From Tubiluchus corallicola (taxonomy: Eukaryota; Priapulida; Priapulimorpha; Priapulimorphida; Tubiluchidae): 64,000 nt of DNA. Below the pieces are notes generated by a model. That model searched no databases. It was not told where the DNA came from and was given only the letters and a program-made list of their open reading frames with translations. Made by a program: the position numbers and the translations under genes. The DNA lies in NCBI GenBank assembly GCA_030141605.1, contig JAQGDQ010000257.1, positions 245,897 to 309,896 of the forward strand. The letters run 5' to 3'. Positions 10,901 through 23,400 of the stretch are shown here, piece after piece; the first letter of the stretch is position 1; every line of letters begins with the position of its first letter.

Positions 10901-13900
10901 TTGATGGCACACCCGTACAGATGTACAAGCAAGTGATGGCTCACCCGTACAGATGTACAAGCAATTGATGGCACTCCCATACAGATGTACAAGCAATTGA
11001 TGGCACACCCGTACAGATGTACAAGCAATTGATGGCACACCCATACAGATGTACAAGCAATTGATGGCACACCCGTACAGATGTACAAGCAATTGATGGC
11101 ACACCCGTACAGATGTACAAGCAATTGATGGCACACCCATACAGATGTACAAGCAATTGATGGCACACCCATACAGATGTACAAGCAATTGATGGCACAC
11201 CCATACAGATGTACAAGCAATTGATGGCACACCCATACAGATGTACAAGCAATTGATGACACACCCGTACAGATGTACAAGCAATTGATGGCACACCCGT
11301 ACAGATGTACAAGCAATTGATGGCACTCCCATGCAGATGTACAAGCAATTGATAGCACTCCTACACAGATGTACAAGCAACTGTTAGGATCTAAGGCACA
11401 TATTAATTAAGTGCCTTAATTATAGGTTTCTGATTTATTTTCTAGTTTTAAAGCCAGCAAAAGTGAGACAGAGGGGCAGAGAAAGAATGAATGAGTGAGT
11501 GAGAGTGGGAGAAACAGAGAGGGGGACGGTCGGACGGACATTCATGCACTTTTCTGCATGTAGTGTGTTTCAGTTTAAACCCTGTGCGGAAAAAAAACAT
11601 CCACGTTTTCGTGAATTTTTACCTTGCATGCGGAATAATTCTCAGAATCTCAGTATACTTAGATCGCTCAGAGCACATTCGCCTGTTTTGTTATAGGCTT
11701 CATCGTATCACTTTCACAACACTGCGTACATTGCGCCTGCATGGATATAGTTTTGTTATGGACATCGAAACAGTTTTCGTGAAAATATAAAAACGACATG
11801 ACACTTACATAAAAATGGAATAAAAAATGAATTGAATAGAATTGAATTGAATACGTTGCGACTTCAGAGTGTTTATACTACGTGTTCATTTCGATTTTCT
11901 ACTGCGACTCAGTACCACTCTGTATTAGCATTTATTTCCTACTTTTCCCAAGCATCATAATAACTTTCTTCCATTGCATATAAGGTTAAAATCCCTTGGT
12001 GCATTTATCACAACTTTCACATCAAAATAAAAATTGATGAATCTTGGATTTTGAGTACCACCAGTCCAAGGTTAACAACATCACAATGAATTTCTCGCTT
12101 GAAACGTCACAGCTTTCGATGCTCCATTACGAACCACGCAAAAGTTGCGGCTTTGCTGCGAGTTTTCTATGAAAACCGTTTTATTTAATATCCGATATAC
12201 GTCAAATCTCTCACGCACATTCAAGTAAAATCTGATGGATAAATAATTGTGAATCGCAAAGAGGATTTAAAACGTTGTTATTGTATAGCCTGGGGAAGCT
12301 GTGTGTGCGAAGACGTTCTGAGTCGATAGATGGATTATTTGCCTGACTTGACACCCTCCTCCTTATACGTCTTTGCTCACCAATATGCACTCATATGATA
12401 GGACAAAATCATTTGCGTTTGCAGGGCAGCTAACGCAGCTTTGTATCCCATACGGCCAATGCAGTCTGAATTCAGCAACCGCCCAAGTACAACTGTACAA
12501 CAGAGTAAAATATCGTTCCTAGGGCAACTTTTCAGGTAGGCAAGATTGACCAGAACCTTTATGTCGATTAGGCGATCTTTAATTGTGTGTCTGGAAAGCA
12601 ATTACCAAAATAGAATAATTTATTTCGCTACTGTACTCTAATAGGCCTGTATGCGGTATTTTAACTGATACGGTTATAATGTAATCTGACAAAGTTTAGT
12701 TTGGCCTTGAGAAATTTTGAGTAGTGACCCCCGACCTCGATCTTCACCCAGGTCTTCTGCATGCTCTTGGTACGCTGGCATTTATTTGGCTTATTGCAGT
12801 GATATACTCTGCTCATGCAGGAACGATGGTGTTACGTTTATAAGCTGACTACTTTGACTACTTTGAGCTCTCAGATAATATGAAAAAAACCAAAGGCAGG
12901 ACACTAGGTAACCTGGGTGAGCGAGATTTGCCCACCAAAAGACCTATTTCTCTGCTACATGCTATCTATACTTCAAATTCAGATTAAATTGAATTAACAG
13001 TGCTCAAGTTATTTCACCTTTGGTAATCACAACAATAACGACAACAACAACAACATGAAATCAATGGTTTATGGAAGTGCTGACGCAGCAAAATATTGTT
13101 GTGGCAATCTATTTATAAACCTATCGGAATTATAGTCGACTTACTATTTTCTGGGACAAACTTGTTTACGAAATTCAGGCAGTGTATTTTCTCTGTCTCA
13201 TTTGAATTGACTGAGTTCACGCTGTTCTTACAGTTTCCCATTCTTCGATTAGTTTTCGAGTACTTGCATTAATTTATACTGTCTCATCTGACAGATCTAT
13301 AATTACTCCCTATCAACGTCAAGCTGTCACGCGTCTAGTTCGTCCCGCCTTCCCACTTTACTTGTCTAGCGATGAAATCTATGCCGCCAAAATAAGAAAT
13401 CGTGTGGCGTTTATTCACATTTAAAATAAATAGTAATTCTAACATTTCATGAGTAAATAGGTTTGAGTCATCCCGGCTATCCTGCGTCAGTAGTAGTTTG
13501 CATAGTCCTGTTATACGAGTTATCTTATTATTTAAATAGTGACTGCAGGATGAATAACTTTATTCACATTTAAAATAAATAGTAATTCTAGCATTTCATG
13601 AGTAAGTAGGTTTGAGTCATCCCTGGCTATCCTGCGTCAGTAGTAGTTTGCATAGTCCTGTTATACGAATTATCTTACTATTTAAATAGTGACTGCAGGA
13701 TGAATAACTTTATTCTCTTGACAGAGAGTATTCTTGCCCGACAGCTATAGCAGGAATCCACAGCATGGCTGCATGCTGCTATAATGACTTTGAGGAAGCT
13801 CATATCTGTCAACTCTTCATGTAAATGTACCCAGGGTCTCATTTTAGCATCAGATCGTTAGATCAGCATGTCGAAGTTACAATCCGTAATTACTGACGCT

Positions 13901-16900
13901 CGCTGAATAACTTGACATGAGCTAAAATAAGACTTAATGTACGCGTTTTCACATTATGGGGTTTATTTTGATAACCATAAGACTGGTACACGCCTGTAGT
14001 TGATTAAGTTATAGCCTGTCACTAACACGTCGAATCACCTGATAAAAAGCCAGAAAATAGTTGAAAAGCATCGCTTTGAATCGAGGTTTTCTGTTTTCAG
14101 ACTCGCATGGCGACGACTTGATCACAAATTAATTGCAAACATAATTAAGTACGAAAGCCCCAATCACAAACAACAAAGCCATTCACGTGTAGCACCAAAA
14201 AGAATTGTTGTATAGTTTAAAATTTACTTGTACGTCGAAAAATATAACAACACACCCCAATTTACTTTTATATTATATTGGCTGTGACTATATGAAACGC
14301 ATCGATTCGTATCTAGAAAAACTGTGAAAATTTGCTTTTTGTTGTTTTACTTAAATTAATTCATGTACCAAATATTGGCTATCATAATTGGCGAGTAAAT
14401 TTCAGTTGCGTTGTCCCAACAAGGAGTCTATAGCGATAGGAATGCACGTGGAGTTATTTTTTCTGTTTAATCAAGCCTTGTCATACCCATTAAGTGCTTA
14501 CCACAACACTGCAGGACTGAATTCATTTATATAAAAAAATTAAAGACCAAGGTAGCTAGAGTAAAGAGAACCTGTTAAATTATGTTAAAAGCATTAGATT
14601 ATGATAAATAATTATGTTGATGAATGCTGGTATGAAGCCAGTTAATGAGTGGTGTCACGTGAGTAAGTGATTCAGAATCGAGGTGTCGAAGCTCCGCGCA
14701 CGATATATAAGCCGTGCGATGCGTCCAGCTGAGGAAGAATTAGAATTAGACTGAGTCTGGGACCTGGAGCAGAGCAGTTAGATCAGGGGCTTGGCATTAC
14801 TATCTGTTATACTTATTGTGGTTGATGTTTAATAAACGTGTCGTTTTATAATCAGACTCTTCATAGCTTTGCCATTCCTCAAGCACCAATAAGCAGCTAC
14901 ACACAACCAATACAACTCACTATCCACTATACAACGAAATTATTTTTACTGCTAGCTACATTGCCGTTTTCCTGTGAAATTGGTGAGAATAGAATAGATT
15001 TCGGTTTCCTTTGTATAGCCTGTATTTTTACCGAGTGGCAAAAACTAATAACCTGCGGTGCTGTAAAACTCACACCTGACAACAAACAGACCAGCTGTGG
15101 TTTCCAACCTTGCATTCAATCAGTCTAAAGATCTTTTAGGGCGCTAAGAACCTTAAAGACTTGCTAAGCTTCAAGTTAAGACTCATTTTACCTTTACTTG
15201 CAAACAAAGGTTGAACTTGAGGTTGAGCTAAGCGGGATAATGATGCATATTATCTGCATAGGCGTCGGAGCTAATTCAACGAAGTATGATTCTTTCCTAT
15301 AAAGTCATTAATGGTTGAGAAAGAAAGGCTGCATTGTACTTTAATGGCGTTTTTCAGTCACTAAAATTGGCAAATTTTCGAAATCTGGTCTCGCTTGAGC
15401 TCCTACTTGTAAATATTTACACCCCCAGTTTAATGCATTTGGCACAACAACTGTTTTGATATACTGTGCAAAATTTTGTAAATGTTGACTTAGTCAGGAA
15501 CACATGTTATTTTATTCAGGACAAAACATTTGCAAAAACTTAAAATTTATGCTCGCTTAATTATATTTTGCAATATTCGTCATTATACTGACCCGCACTC
15601 GTCTTCTTATTGCAACTACTGTATAACATTTTGTTCGCGCTTAATAAATCAGGCTTGAGCATGGTAAGCGTGCATTTTGTTACTCTCGGGGGCCGTGCTT
15701 TGGAATATTCTCCCAAAGTATATGAAAGACGCACCATCTTTAGATACTTTCAAAGATTTGCTCACACTTTTTTTTGTGTCAGATATGTGAGCCTAGTGTC
15801 AGATATAATTTACAGTTATTTATCTTGTTACTTAATTTATTTTGTAATAAACTAAATTTTATGTTTTTATAAAGCTAGTTATGATTATACTAACTACCTG
15901 ATAATTATTTTAATGCGTTAGACAATCGTAAACGTATACTGTTGTAATGTGTTTGAATCAGTGATTTGTATGTATATACCTTTATATAAGTATATATATA
16001 TGTGTGTGTGTGTGAGTGCCTCCTTAGAAATGAGTGCTAACTACTAAAGGAGCTACCTCATAAAATATTACTATAAAAAAATAAATTAAATAAATAAATT
16101 TGCCAGGTTTGCAAAATTGTCATTGTTGACCTCTTATAAAGTGCTGATATTTTTGCATAAAAATAAATTTTATGATACAAACTTAAGACATATTGGTCAA
16201 GTATAATCGCAATTATTCTCCCTTTAAATGTTGACCTCTTTAAAATCATAGTTCTGATGACAAATATAAGCCCATGTACACTTGGTTTGTTCGATTAATA
16301 AATTCCATTTAACGGATTATAATTTAACACTCCCTCTAGGATGTTAACGCATACCAAAGGAATGACAAGTTTCGTGCCTCCATGGCAGTGTATGTATGCA
16401 TTAACAGATGTTAGTAGATTTCCCGACAGATTAGTCCGGATTTCGGGGATTTAGCTTACGTAAGTTAATCCGACATATTGCATAATGTTGGGCTTATGTG
16501 TTGCAAATGTATCCGGTTAAATATGAAAAGCGGCGCGTTCCGAAACGGAAATAGATCGTGTCAACTGATATAAAAACATTGATCGACTTTGCATCGGAGT
16601 CGAAGAAGCCGTGAATTGTAAATACATTTTCTTTGTGAATAGGTTTTCTTTGTGAATAGGTTATAACTGAACGTGACAGCATAAATGATCGGTTTGTTTA
16701 TATTGTTTGGACAAAAACATAACTTTGTCACCTGCTCATCAACACTGCAGCTGGTATGTCCGTCTTGCCGCTACTGTATTTGCTTTAAAGGCTGCTTCTT
16801 CTTCTTCTTCTTCCTATTCTTCTTCTTCCCAGCTTTTCCCTATGCGGGGTCGCCGTTGTGAATGAGCCTGCTATCAGGCCTAAAAGATTCTATGCATTAT

Positions 16901-19900
16901 AACTTTAGACATAGTTCAGCATCCTGCAGTCAGTTTGTAGTACTAAACAGCAGTCTCCTTACCATATTGGTGGTAGTAGTGGTAAAATTGGTGGCAGGAT
17001 AGGAATGTAGCTCATTGTAAAAGTAATCCTCTAAATCTTCATACTGATACTTCATACTAAACGGGATAAATTATTTGGGGGCAGTATTGCATGAGAACAG
17101 CCCAAAAATGATTCTCCTGACGGTCAACAATTGATTTACGAGCCCAGTGTTGCTTAACTTTAGCTGCAGTTAAGCAGCTGATCATTCACCTATATACCCA
17201 GCTGTTACAGTTGGTGCTAAAAATTCGTTGTTGTAAGCTTACCTAGTATAGTTTCTAGTATAGTACCTAGTTTCAGCATTTTGGTGCTAAGAGATGATGA
17301 AGGTAACAGATTTGAAAACCCTTGTAAAAAAGACAAACTTCGTAACAATAATAAATTATTTGAAAAAAAATTGGTTTCTATATGCAAAAGTTTCTGGAAG
17401 TCGTCTGAGGCACTTAATGCTATAATATATGTATCATATGTACACCTGATAAATCGTGACGTTCAGTGACATTGTCATTTTCAGATGAAATACTTGAGTT
17501 GTAAAGTCCTCCATTAGTTTAATGTACGGAATGCGTCTCTAGAGGTTTCTTACCCTTGTGCTGGAGAACGCCGTGCGAAACCACTTCCACATGTTTGCAT
17601 AATACTTCTACGTAATGTTTATAAATCTACAGCGTCGTGTTGGTCGTAAATTTATTGCCCATCTTAAAGTTATTTACTAGCAAATTTCGTGAAACACGGA
17701 AAAAGTGGCTCCGCATTTGATAAGCATCCGCCTCTTTGTGGGAAGAATTGTAGACCGTTTCCCCATCCGTAAGCATGTATATTTTTCACATTTGTTTTAT
17801 TCACATTCAAGTATGAAACTCCCAGTTTAAATTTCAGTTGCAAAAATAGTGATTGGCCGACACATTATATATCAGTAAATGTATGAATCTCCATATACAA
17901 AAAGTATGAATCTCCATACACAAAAATGTATGAACATGTATACTGGTAATGCAATTTTTGCTTATCTTAGTCATGGAAAATCAATATTTGGTCAGGGAAA
18001 AGTCAGGGAAATTTACTTTGAAATTCTTTGGGAACTCTGTGACTATAATTCTACTTAATTGGAGACAAATACATAATAACATTGGGTAACCAGAAAAAAC
18101 TATAGTTCAAGAAGACGTTACTAAAATGACATATCAAGAACAACAAAGTTAAAATAAAAGCAATGTGCTATATAGTTAAGTACACCAATTCTGTGCCTAT
18201 GTATTACTGTCATGAAAAAATACAATACTATAGAGAACAAGTCTGCCAATAATCTCTAATTATGTTTTGGTAGAAACATGATTAATTTTTGCTTGACGAA
18301 AGACAGTGTCCTAGACTCAAAACAACGTTACTCAATCCGTAAATAACTTCAATACATCATAACAAGTACACAGATATAAGACTGTTAAATTATAAAAAAA
18401 AAGTGTTGTGAACATCCACCCCGTCTGCTAATTCATAAATTGGATTAGACAGCCATCATATGAATGAGCCGAAGCCAGTTATTTGCACGTGTTGCGCAAT
18501 CTTTACTGTTCTTTTATGTAAGCCGCAGACTATGTATCGAGTTCGTGAAGTCTGTTAACTCGCCAGCGCATATGGTGAGATCTAAGACGATTCTAGGCAA
18601 AACTGTTAATCATTATGGAAACTTAGTTGAAGTTCAATTACGGGTTCTGTTGCAGTTTTGCATTCCAGTCAGATGATTTTATAGCATAAACTTGTAACTC
18701 AGATTCTAACATAAGAAACGAATTTTTCCGATCGGTCGTGTCGTGCTGTTACCTCAAATTTTGTCATAGGTTCTAGAATTTTTGTGAGACAGCCAGTTTC
18801 TTGCTTTTTTTAATAAAAACATATTGATAAGCTGATGAAGTACTAACCGATCACGCAATGACCTGACAGTCCATGAATAGCACCCTAATTGATGTAAAGG
18901 CGATTCGGATATAACACTTACAATCACAAATAAATAATACAGTCAGAACTACGGCCAAATCACGTTGAAAATACCGGTTCTCGTCTTATCACCGAAGTTA
19001 AGCAACGTAGAGCCTGGTTAGTACTTGGATGGATGACCGCCTAGGAATACCAGGTGCTGTAGCTTTGTGGGATGCCCACACTGTATCTTGACACTAGGCG
19101 GAGGAGCTGCACAAGTAGCCAACGGCTAGAGGGCGGAGGAGGTCAAGTGACCCAACGGCCATGTGTAGAGGAGTAAACCTTCCAAATCAGGAGTGGAGCT
19201 CCGAAGGCGGACCAGTGCAGCATGCTCACTGACTCCGGCAGCTCCTGCAGCCAACCTGGTGCCAAACGTATCGCTCCGCTTTCGTTTGGACTACACCAGC
19301 TAGGAAGAGAGTGGGTTCCTGTTGTCTGGGCAACTCGGGATCTCCATACACCTTGCTCAGGCGTGCGCCCTGGAGACATTCAAGGATCGCACTGCTCAGC
19401 CACAGTCGGCGCTGCAGCTCCATCAATGTGATCAATAACTGACTCTCTTGGCGCACACTCCATTGTCTTCCGAGACAGAAGGATGCCAATCAATACAGTC
19501 AGAAACCTATTAGAAGACTTACCTAGAAAGGTATTTTAAATTAATACCAATTTAGTGGTAAATGAACACAAGTAAAAGCAGAAAACAGAGAAAAAAGAAA
19601 GAAGGCTGTATATATAGCCGATATAGAAGAATGAGAAGAGATCACATATGCCAACTTTTGCGGCTGGCTTCGTGGTTATAGTCCCTGCATGTCAGGTGGA
19701 GCACTGAAGGCACAGGATGTGTGTGCTTACCAAAGTAATAACATTAAAGAAAATATAAGAAATGTGCAAGTAGTTTGCAGGTCATGGTAAGCTTCGTCAC
19801 GGTTTATAACAGCCACGTGTTGCCTGACCTGCACTAGATTCTAACCGTAGCTCAATGGCTCTGATGTAGGTTGGGCTCTCCTCCCACAAACAAAGTGTTA

Positions 19901-20346
19901 GCACACAAAGCAACGTATTGAGCTATTAATGTTAATTTTATTACTGAACATTGCCCTGGCGACATCATTGAATTTTGCAAAAATGAGCTTCAGTGGGTTT
20001 GGAGTGATGAGTGCATGGAACCGCCCCGATGTGGGTGAATGATCACACGTGTGGTTTCAACAAGCTGTTGAAGGATAAGCTGAGCACTCAGGAGCCAGCC
20101 AAGATGTTCTAGAGGTAGCGATTGAGTATCATGTGTTGGTTTGACTGATTTGTTATTTTCTACTTTGCACCTTTTGTAGCATCACTTGTCTTCACTAAAG
20201 GTGAAACCATTGTTATTTTTATCTTGATAGTGGTGGTGGAACGGCAACAACAGCTGCAATGATGATGATGATGATGATGATGACGTTGATGATGATGATG
20301 ATGATGATGACGTTGATGATGATGATGATGATGATGATGATGACGT

Positions 20347-20385
<39 letters not shown>

Positions 20386-20436
20386 CGTTGATGATGATGA
20401 TGATGATGATGATGATGTTGATGATGATGATGACGT

Positions 20437-20483
<47 letters not shown>

Positions 20484-23400
20484 TATTGAAGTGCTAAAGC
20501 TGGTATTTCTACTGTCGTTGCTTGGAAATCGAAGTTTGCTTTACATTTTCAAGAAGGATTATGGCTCTCAAGCTTTGATCGTAAATAATGTGCATATTTG
20601 CTGCCTGGAACCGCGCATAATAAACGTTTTTGAAATTAGTCGCAGATTTATGGTCGTAAAATATAACATTCATTTCCAGCCGGCTTGGCGTTATGATGTG
20701 AAATTGCACATTAATAATTTAATCATTTACACGTGAGTTTTTAGCTTATGAAGTTATTGGTGGAAGGAAAATTGACACAAATGTTCCAGATGTGTCCGTA
20801 CTAGCTTATATTTAGGCCTAGTAGATGTCTGATGATTCATCCTTATTACATGAGCTCACAGTTTATAATTTGCACGAAATTAAATTTAACTAACAAAAGA
20901 ATCATACAACCCGCAAGTGAATCTGCTAAGATAAAGTGTTTTTCTTGAATGAGAATTTGTTACGACCTGTACAATATTACAGCCAGAGCAAAAACAGGGT
21001 GACCTGTAGATAAGTTTGATTAATGTCGCATCATCATACAGACCCACATTTTACACTTTGCAAAACTTGATGTATTTAGTGATAATTATTGTTACAGCAA
21101 AATAGCAAACTTGCAAAAACTTGCCAGTTTCGTAACAGGTGAACATACGTGTAAATCGTTGTTCAGAATCAAACCGTCAATATTGGAGTGCTAACCAGTA
21201 TAATAGTTTTGCATCCGTCAACCTCAAGGACGCGTGATTTTTTTGTGATTAAAAACGACTTTTGAGCTGTTTCGCCAACATAATCAGGCAAACAAACACG
21301 TTAAAAATTCTGCCAAGATTGTTTCATTAACACCTTGCTATTGTAGAAATTTATTTGACAAAAATAATTGCTTGCAGTGTTTCACAATAACAAAGCCTGT
21401 CAATTCTGTGAAGCAGGAAAACTGGAAAACATTTGTAAACTGAGTGAGTCAGTAGGGGTGAGCATTCTCTACCAAAAAGAGAAATCGAATCGAATTTGCG
21501 ACTTTCGCATTCGAATCGAACCGAATTTCAATATTTCGAATCGAATTCGAATTGACGTTGAAAGATTTTCGAATAAGTTTCCGAACCAGTAGTAAAAAGT
21601 GGTCTTACAAAGATCATGCATATTACTTGATTTTGTTCTGCAGTGAAACCACTATTAATTTGTTAAAAATTTTGCACAGAAACTGCAGCTAAATTATGTT
21701 AATTGTGTGGTATTTCAAACATTTTAATGATAAAGAACGTATGTGGCAGAAGTGCTGAATTATTCGAATCTATAATTTTAGATTCGAATAAAATTTGAAC
21801 ATTCGAACAGAATTCGAACGTTTGAACTCGAACGTTCGACGCTCACCCCAATAGTCAGATGAATGCACTACGGTATTACAAAATTAGAATAAAAGATTAA
21901 AAAAATTGTACCTATAGAAACGTGCTATTATTGGAGAATGATATTAATTCCAGTCGGCCAAATCATGTATATCAAGGTTTTGTTATTATTTGGAGCACAC
22001 GTTCAGTCTCCCGTGGTTTGCATTTACAAGTGGTCATTGGTAAAGAAAACAGTGCCAGTATGCATGACAGCAAGAGACTTGTTGCTCTTCAGGGAAGTTT
22101 GTGTTCTTTTCCTGTCCTACAAATAAACTCAAATCATTCAGTTGGGATGTTTTACGTATGGGGGATCTGACCCAAAGAAGGAACGACGTGCGCCGAAACC
22201 CGTTTCCCAAGAGGTTCCAACAACCTCTGTACAACATAGACAGGAGCAACCTAGTCTACAGAGTTGGCAAGCAGCGTGAATATAATCATCAGCCACATTT
22301 CAATGTTTTAACGTTGTATTTGTGAGCTCAGCATTTTGTAACATTGTAGCGTTGTGAGCTCATTCAATTCTCAACCTTTCTAACGTTAAGACTACATGAG
22401 CTCAATATTTACCTGCATGAATGTGCGCTGGTCAAATAATGCGTGTTATTTAACGAAATTTTGACCTTGGTAAAACTTTCTGGAGTTGTTTGATACTGGG
22501 ACACGCCGTTGAACCTGAGCTCGTTTTGCACAACCTTAATATCTCGGTAGTCTGCTGGCAACAGAGGACGACATATCAAAACGGAAGATAATGGCATTAT
22601 CAGCTTACTCAAAACTCACGAAAGTTTTTGAAAATAGGAAGATTTCTTTGGAAACAAAAATTAGAATATTCTCAGCCTTAGTTGAAACTGTATTTCTGTA
22701 TAACTCTGAGCTCTGGACATTAAAAGCAAATCATAAAACTGAAATCGATGCGTTTCAAAGGCGAAATTACAGAAACATTTTGGGTATTAGATGGCCAAAG
22801 AAAATTTCAAACATGATCTATATGAAAAATAAAAGAAGAACATTGGACAAGAAAAATAAAAAGACGCCGTTTAAGATGAATTGGGCATATGCTTAGACTA
22901 CCTGATGATATTCCAGTGAAGATAGCTCTCCAACAAGCCATAGAAGCAGCTAAAAAATCTGCAGGTGGACAAATGTTAACATATTTAGATTTTGCACAGA
23001 AAGATTTAGTATTGATCCTTAGAAATAAATGTACTTGGGGCATTGCGGCGAGCAGGGAGTCCTGGCATAGGGAGGTGAGCAGAATCATGTCCCTGGACGT
23101 ATGATTCATTGAAGAAGAAAATACGTAATATGGACTCCGTCAGGAAAAAGTGGGCTTGCTGGCGCAGTTACGTAATACCTCATGTAGGTTTATATTACGT
23201 CTATGCTGCGCTGCTTGTTTAGGGTCATTTTTGTTTGGCATAAAAGTTTCATTTTATCATTTTAAAGTTAAAAGGTAAAACCTTTTGCAAGACTTATGAG
23301 AAATAATTTCATGTCTTATGAGAAATAATTTCATGTTATTAAAAAGTCTCTCTGGTCTCATATGCTTAAAAGCTTTAGGAGAGGAATTCGAATACAATAT

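Noticed and set aside
9778-11380. Long overlapping minus-strand open frames of Cys/His/Leu-rich peptides
   Set aside because: They follow from a stop-free 32-bp minisatellite in all three frames; no start context, splice site or non-repeat sequence supports a protein.
9869-11383. CRISPR array
   Set aside because: Repeats are contiguous with no unique spacers, and the genome is eukaryotic.
14838-15128. A 96-codon open frame after the LTR-like module as a retroelement gag
   Set aside because: No CCHC, protease or other retroelement motif, and the composition is that of random AT-rich translation.
18949-19070. Functional 5S rRNA gene
   Set aside because: It is the head of a retroelement with its own target duplication and body, and has base changes in the 5S region; the same structure recurs at 31199.
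19226-19489. Minus-strand ORF of about 87 codons inside the 5S SINE, and its counterpart at 31505-31726
   Set aside because: The frame lies within a repeat body, matches no family I know and is shortened differently in the second copy; chance in GC-rich DNA is the simpler reading.
20259-20489. Poly-methionine open frame
   Set aside because: It is the GAT microsatellite read in one frame.
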